Part shown: positions 7,401 through 9,509 of the stretch, piece after piece
Numbering within the stretch: position 1 is the stretch's first letter
How the letters are laid out: each line of letters starts with the position of its first letter
Assembly (NCBI GenBank): GCA_002491165.1
Contig: DKVK01000013.1
Location: 1 to 9,509, forward strand
Length of the DNA stretch: 9,509 nucleotides
DNA from: Porphyromonadaceae bacterium UBA7180
GTDB lineage: Bacteria; Bacteroidota; Bacteroidia; Bacteroidales; Muribaculaceae
Direction of reading: 5' to 3'
The notes under the pieces: generated by a model
Told to the model about the DNA's origin: nothing
Database searches by the model: none
What the model saw: the letters and a program-made list of their open reading frames with translations, nothing else
Program-made: the position numbers and the translations under genes

Positions 7401-8893
7401 TTGCGGGCCGTCACGGTGTAATAGACGGCGTGGCCGTCGGGGAGGTATGCCGTGTCGGTGAAAGTGGTTGCGGCTATGTCCTGCGCCACGGTCTGCTGCG
7501 CCGGCATACGCGTTACGGTGTACGTCACGCGGCCCACGCTGCCGCCGTTGGCACCCATGGCTACGGGTTGCCACGAGAGCTGCGGCTTGCCGTCGGCTTC
7601 CGTCAGGACTACGCCCTGCGGCGCCGCGGGGATGTCGAAGCCGGCGAAGACGTCGATGCTCACGGCCTCGCCGCGGTCGGTGGCGTCGGCACAAGTCACG
7701 ACAATCTTCTGCGCGCCCTCGGCGAAGCGGTATTGCGGCGAGGTGACGGCGCTGCCCGGCGCTACGTCGCGCACGGCATATTCGGTGCCGTCAACCTCGA
7801 TGATGACGGTGAGGGGGGAGGTAAGCGGCGCGCCGGAACGCGACTGCGACGGGACCGTCAGCGAGACGGTGCCCAGCGTGGCGTCGGTGCCGTCGAAGTT
7901 CACCGTTATGTCGGTTGCCTGCCCCGGAGCCGTTATGGCGATTTCCGGCGGCAACACGAAGAGACCGGCGAACCCCATGTCCTTGCCGTAATCCTTGATG
8001 AGCGTCTTGCTCTTCGCCACCGGGTCGATGGAGTAAAGCGACGTCTTGAAGACGCGCCCGGTCGCCTCGGTGCGCACCAGCGCGTAGAGGAGGCCCGACG
8101 TCGGGTCGTAGGTCATCGTGCTGTGGTCCTCGGGGTACACCTGCGGACCGTATATGTAGCTGAAGGTTTTCTTCTTGGGGTCGGACCATCCTAACTGCGT
8201 GGAGGAGAGCCAGTAGACGAGGCCGTTGTTGTCGGAAGCGCAGGTGTAGACGTCGCGCTCCTGCTCCACGATGGAGGTTTTCTCGGCCATCGACACGTTG
8301 TAGCGGCCGAAGTCGATATAGCCGTAATTGTTGTCGCTCTCTTTGTAGAAATAGCCGTAGACGGTGTTTGCGGAGGAATCGTATGCGAAATCCTGGGTGA
8401 CGTTCACATCGTCGATTTCCTCGCGCGAACCGCGCTGCGCCCACGTCGAGGCGTTGAACGACTGGTAATAGAAGCGTCCGTCGGCGGTGGCCTGGATGGT
8501 GTAGACTGTTTCGCCCACCTTAACGGCGGAGACGACGCTGGAGAAGGACGCCACGCGCTGCTGCAGCGCCAGCGTGCCGTCGTTGCCGTCCACGGTATAA
8601 TAACCGGCGTCGGTGGTGGAACCGGACCACGTTTCGTCATGCGTCTTAAGCACGCCGAGCGAGACCTTCACCGGCGGCACATCCGGCAACCGAGTGACGC
8701 GCCGCGGAGCTTGTGCGGACGCTTCGGCACGCGCCTCCGGCACCGCTGGCTCGGATCCGGTCTGCGTGCCACTGAGCACGACGCCCGAATTAGCGGACTG
8801 CGAATTTTCATGGCTGCGGGTGTCGGCCGGCTGCGAAGCCGCGGCAGAGGCAACAACGCCGAGACCGGCCAAAAGGCAATAAATTTTCTTCAT
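4406..8893 (-). CDS. Large T9SS-exported multi-domain protein (FN3, jelly-roll, CARDB)
   Basis: A 1495-residue exported protein without visible catalytic residues, most likely a surface or extracellular adhesin-like protein. Order of parts: signal peptide 1-20 (MKKIYCLLAGLGVVASAAAS); Ala/Ser-rich, probably disordered linker 21-75; beta-rich, perhaps propeller-like region 95-317; Ig-like 318-418; FN3 422-513 (W441); jelly roll 516-668; FN3-like 670-773; FN3 775-873 (W795); jelly roll 876-1043; CARDB-like 1046-1142; FN3 1145-1416 (W1167) with a third jelly roll inserted at about 1178-1358; sorting tail 1425-1495. The jelly rolls share WxxSP (W568, W943, W1266) and a late LDN/LDD/VDD element (659, 1036, 1353), as in choice-of-anchor J and gingipain cleaved-adhesin domains. 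The tail (LAPGLYLVTIG, ending HKTIVK) is a canonical T9SS type A signal. The frame stays open up to 8956, but the start at 8893 is preferred: it sits on the signal peptide, and the promoter box at 8929-8936 lies inside the longer version. Confidence 0.95.
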   Translation of the reverse strand: MKKIYCLLAGLGVVASAAASQPADTRSHENSQSANSGVVLSGTQTGSEPAVPEARAEASAQAPRRVTRLPDVPPVKVSLGVLKTHDETWSGSTTDAGYYTVDGNDGTLALQQRVASFSSVVSAVKVGETVYTIQATADGRFYYQSFNASTWAQRGSREEIDDVNVTQDFAYDSSANTVYGYFYKESDNNYGYIDFGRYNVSMAEKTSIVEQERDVYTCASDNNGLVYWLSSTQLGWSDPKKKTFSYIYGPQVYPEDHSTMTYDPTSGLLYALVRTEATGRVFKTSLYSIDPVAKSKTLIKDYGKDMGFAGLFVLPPEIAITAPGQATDITVNFDGTDATLGTVSLTVPSQSRSGAPLTSPLTVIIEVDGTEYAVRDVAPGSAVTSPQYRFAEGAQKIVVTCADATDRGEAVSIDVFAGFDIPAAPQGVVLTEADGKPQLSWQPVAMGANGGSVGRVTYTVTRMPAQQTVAQDIAATTFTDTAYLPDGHAVYYTVTARNSAGTSAPAASNKLAIGAEFTLPFTESFDTEDDFDLWTVLNANGGSTWSYEASSKSAVYTYDDNHLEGDDWLFSPAFSLQKGKKYKLSYSFRIRQKNYAESFSVHLGKAQTAAAMTRELAAHPDILNTQEETNTLVFSAEEDGTFHLGFHETSDPWKYMLQLDNISLSMLDSNIPAEVSDFIVTPGERGALGATISLKAPERDSDGKPLAALSSITVMRSDRPEAVARFENPAPGAALTAQDTSVTTDGTYQYYAYASNDAGDGPETRLSAFIGTDVPDAVLNLKLTETADGHPSLTWEAPVTGRNGGWFDASKLTYTVYRYFGEMEAIAEAITETSAVDSSLSLPADSQTPVSYAVFPYAGGNAGRAIESNYILIGKPYAAPLRETFPNAGMTLSPWMSVTDRPITSAWTLDATGHNPAAADYNGDSGLATFHSAGENIEGVGSWMMSPKVSLAGIQHPTVAFALYHSHLDGITTPETMQLYVAAGDGDFLPISPVYQRDNGTTGWAKYTIALEGLPQADWYRFAFKGVTAGGADIYLDDFEIYRGRTADAALAALAVPPFVAKGEEMPVAVTVVNYGNTPLSGATVAVSGKQLPVPALEAGQKATVETAVSFAETGTYEVKATVTAPDDEVPDNNTLTASVRAVEPKFPAVGAITGKVGEDNRLTLSWTDAALNGAVTDDFESYKAWSIAGIGDWLMADRDHDVTYYISGASVPGILDNYPNCSDPKAWLVMDADELGINIWPEGTPHSGNKMLMASASINYVNADWAISPMLNGRPQTVAFWAKAFTAQGTAPERMRFLWSTGSTVPEDFTPLSQEPYVEVGESWTRYSYSLPEGARRFAIECVSDNAFALFVDDVCYNDMSVPSLSAARYSVSRDGRPIATVTEPAFTEPEPLPAGDYSYTVTAVYDKGEAAPSAPYEFKSTSIPDLATSRITVTGGRGQLTVTGGAGRTLTVATPAGVTVTARRLAADRETLPLAPGLYLVTIGARTHKTIVK

Positions 8894-8928
8894 ATTTCGT
8901 AAAAGGTAATTCAGAAATAAACCACCCA

Positions 8929-8959
8929 CAAAGTTAACCAAAATTCCCCAAAACACAAA
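8929..8959 (-). promoter_or_regulatory. Bacteroides-type promoter of the 1495-residue gene
   Basis: On the minus strand TTTG (8959-8956) and TAACTTTG (8936-8929) are separated by 19 bases, an excellent fit to the Bacteroidota -33 / -7 pattern. Transcription would start near 8923 and leave a leader of about 30 AT-rich bases before the ATG at 8893. Because the box is downstream of the alternative start at 8956, it rules out that longer reading for transcripts from this promoter. No strong Shine-Dalgarno sequence is seen, as is usual in this phylum. Confidence 0.75.
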
Positions 8960-8966
8960 ATTCCCC
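8939..8966. repeat. Direct repeat CAAAATTCCCC across the promoter
   Basis: The 11-mer CAAAATTCCCC occurs at 8939-8949 and again at 8956-8966, a period of 17 bases. One copy lies in the -33/-7 spacer and the other covers the -33 box. Such placement would suit a regulator site, but it may also be chance in AC-rich DNA. The LRR-gene promoter has one degenerate copy (TAAAATTTCTA) at the matching place. Confidence 0.35.
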
Positions 8967-9064
8967 GCATAATTTCAAATTTCCACAACGATTTACAAAA
9001 CTTATCCACCGAAATTACATTTCTACACTCCATCTACAACTACAAAACAGCCGAATGCTTCCTC

Positions 9065-9115
9065 AAAAACTGACGTATGCCATTTTCGTGATGATACAAA
9101 AATGGTATACGTCAG
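9065..9115 (-). terminator. Intrinsic terminator downstream of the CHAT fragment
   Basis: The arms 9070-9086 and 9099-9115 form a 17-bp stem with a single G-U wobble and a 12-base loop. On the leftward RNA the stem is followed at once by five U (9065-9069). It starts 58 bases beyond the CHAT stop codon, so it should end that transcript before the promoter of the 1495-residue gene. Its unusual length and palindromic core could also be that of a small dispersed palindromic element, and only a genome-wide search would tell. Confidence 0.83.
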
Positions 9116-9173
9116 AATAAATAGGAATTCACTGGGAATTACATCGTTATAGATAGCAATTAAGCCACCAATG

Positions 9174-9488
9174 CTAATCAAGCATTACGAATGGGGCCCA
9201 GAAATACGGTTTGCGGGGATAACGTTCCATCATCTCCAATTGGGTATTCCGGAATGCGGTGTGCCTGTCTTCCCGGTTGACCAGTAACCGTTCATAGAAT
9301 CGCTTGATGAAATCGGCTCCCGCCACATCGTTTACTACCCACAGGCTCATTATCATAGAATCTACTCCGCTGATCTTGAAACCTCGTTGCAAACCGTTAA
9401 TGCCTTCGGTGATTGTCGGCTCTCCCAACCCTGTCTCACATGCCGCAAGCACCAGCAGTTTCGTATTACTTAGGTTGAGGGATGCCAC
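9174..9488 (-). CDS. CHAT-domain protein, C-terminal fragment (probable remnant)
   Basis: The 104 residues are the end of a CHAT domain, the caspase/separase-like protease fold usually found behind TPR repeats. The nucleophile motif is clear: LLVLAACETGLGE with the cysteine at residue 17, followed by GINGLQRGFKISGV, MSLWVVND and the closing PYFWAPFVMLD. The catalytic histidine of CHAT proteins lies N-terminal to this part, and both it and any TPRs are absent. The first possible start is the GTG at 9486-9488. In the same frame a TAA stop stands at 9498-9500, only three codons further upstream, so the domain is cut by a stop, frameshift, deletion or insertion rather than merely by the window edge. 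Base composition is visibly less GC-rich than in the two large genes. It is probably a non-functional remnant; a short functional protein cannot be ruled out. Confidence 0.7.
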   Translation of the reverse strand: MASLNLSNTKLLVLAACETGLGEPTITEGINGLQRGFKISGVDSMIMSLWVVNDVAGADFIKRFYERLLVNREDRHTAFRNTQLEMMERYPRKPYFWAPFVMLD

Positions 9489-9509
9489 TAGTGTCTCTTA
9501 AAAAATGTT

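Noticed and set aside
8894..8956. N-terminal extension of 21 residues on the 1495-residue protein
   Set aside because: The promoter -7 box lies inside it, and it would put 21 residues in front of a complete signal peptide starting MKKIYCLL.
8999..9010. DnaA-box-like TTATCCACC, possible origin
   Set aside because: There is only one clear copy, with no cluster, no dnaA/dnaN context and no unwinding region. Chance is sufficient in AT-rich DNA.
9174..9488. CHAT protein as the effector of a defence system such as the CRISPR-linked TPR-CHAT proteins
   Set aside because: No CRISPR array, Cas gene or other defence gene is in the window, the histidine-bearing half is missing, and the neighbours are ordinary surface proteins.

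Overview
The window looks like a piece of a gut-type Bacteroidota (Bacteroidales) chromosome. Three things point there: secreted proteins with C-terminal sorting tails of the type IX secretion system (T9SS) kind, leftward promoters that match the Bacteroides-type TTTG / TAnnTTTG pattern, and the domain mix (choice-of-anchor Q beta-helix, bacterial LRRs, FN3, gingipain-like jelly rolls, CARDB). The two big genes are GC-rich for this phylum, which would fit a Muribaculaceae- or Alistipes-like genome, but the family cannot be settled from this sequence alone.

Everything recognisable is read leftward (minus strand). From the right edge: (1) the C-terminal part of a CHAT-domain protein (9174-9488), cut off by an in-frame stop just upstream and followed by a strong intrinsic terminator (9065-9115). 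(2) A 280-base AT-rich gap holding a good promoter (8929-8959). (3) A 1495-residue secreted multi-domain protein (4406-8893) with an intrinsic terminator right after its stop (4352-4386). (4) A roughly 300-base gap with a second TAnnTTTG box and a GC-rich leader of about 150 bases with short repeats. (5) A 1274-residue secreted protein (284-4108) that joins a beta-helix, a PKD-like domain and sixteen leucine-rich repeats. (6) A 283-base non-coding left end with a 3' hairpin and another leftward promoter that serves a gene beyond the window.

The two large genes are adjacent but separate transcription units: a terminator lies between them, and the first 18 bases of their promoter regions differ at only two positions, which suggests shared control. 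Both products should be exported by Sec, cross the outer membrane by T9SS and act at the cell surface or outside it, probably in binding or adhesion. No catalytic domain is visible in either. The CHAT piece lacks the region that carries the catalytic histidine and is probably a remnant.

I see no RNA gene, CRISPR array, complete mobile element or obvious new multi-gene system. The points most worth a second look are the strictly 21-residue LRR array fused to a beta-helix, the jelly roll nested inside an FN3 domain, the unassigned domains in each protein, the shared promoter sequence, and the broken CHAT gene beside a possible insertion-sequence end.
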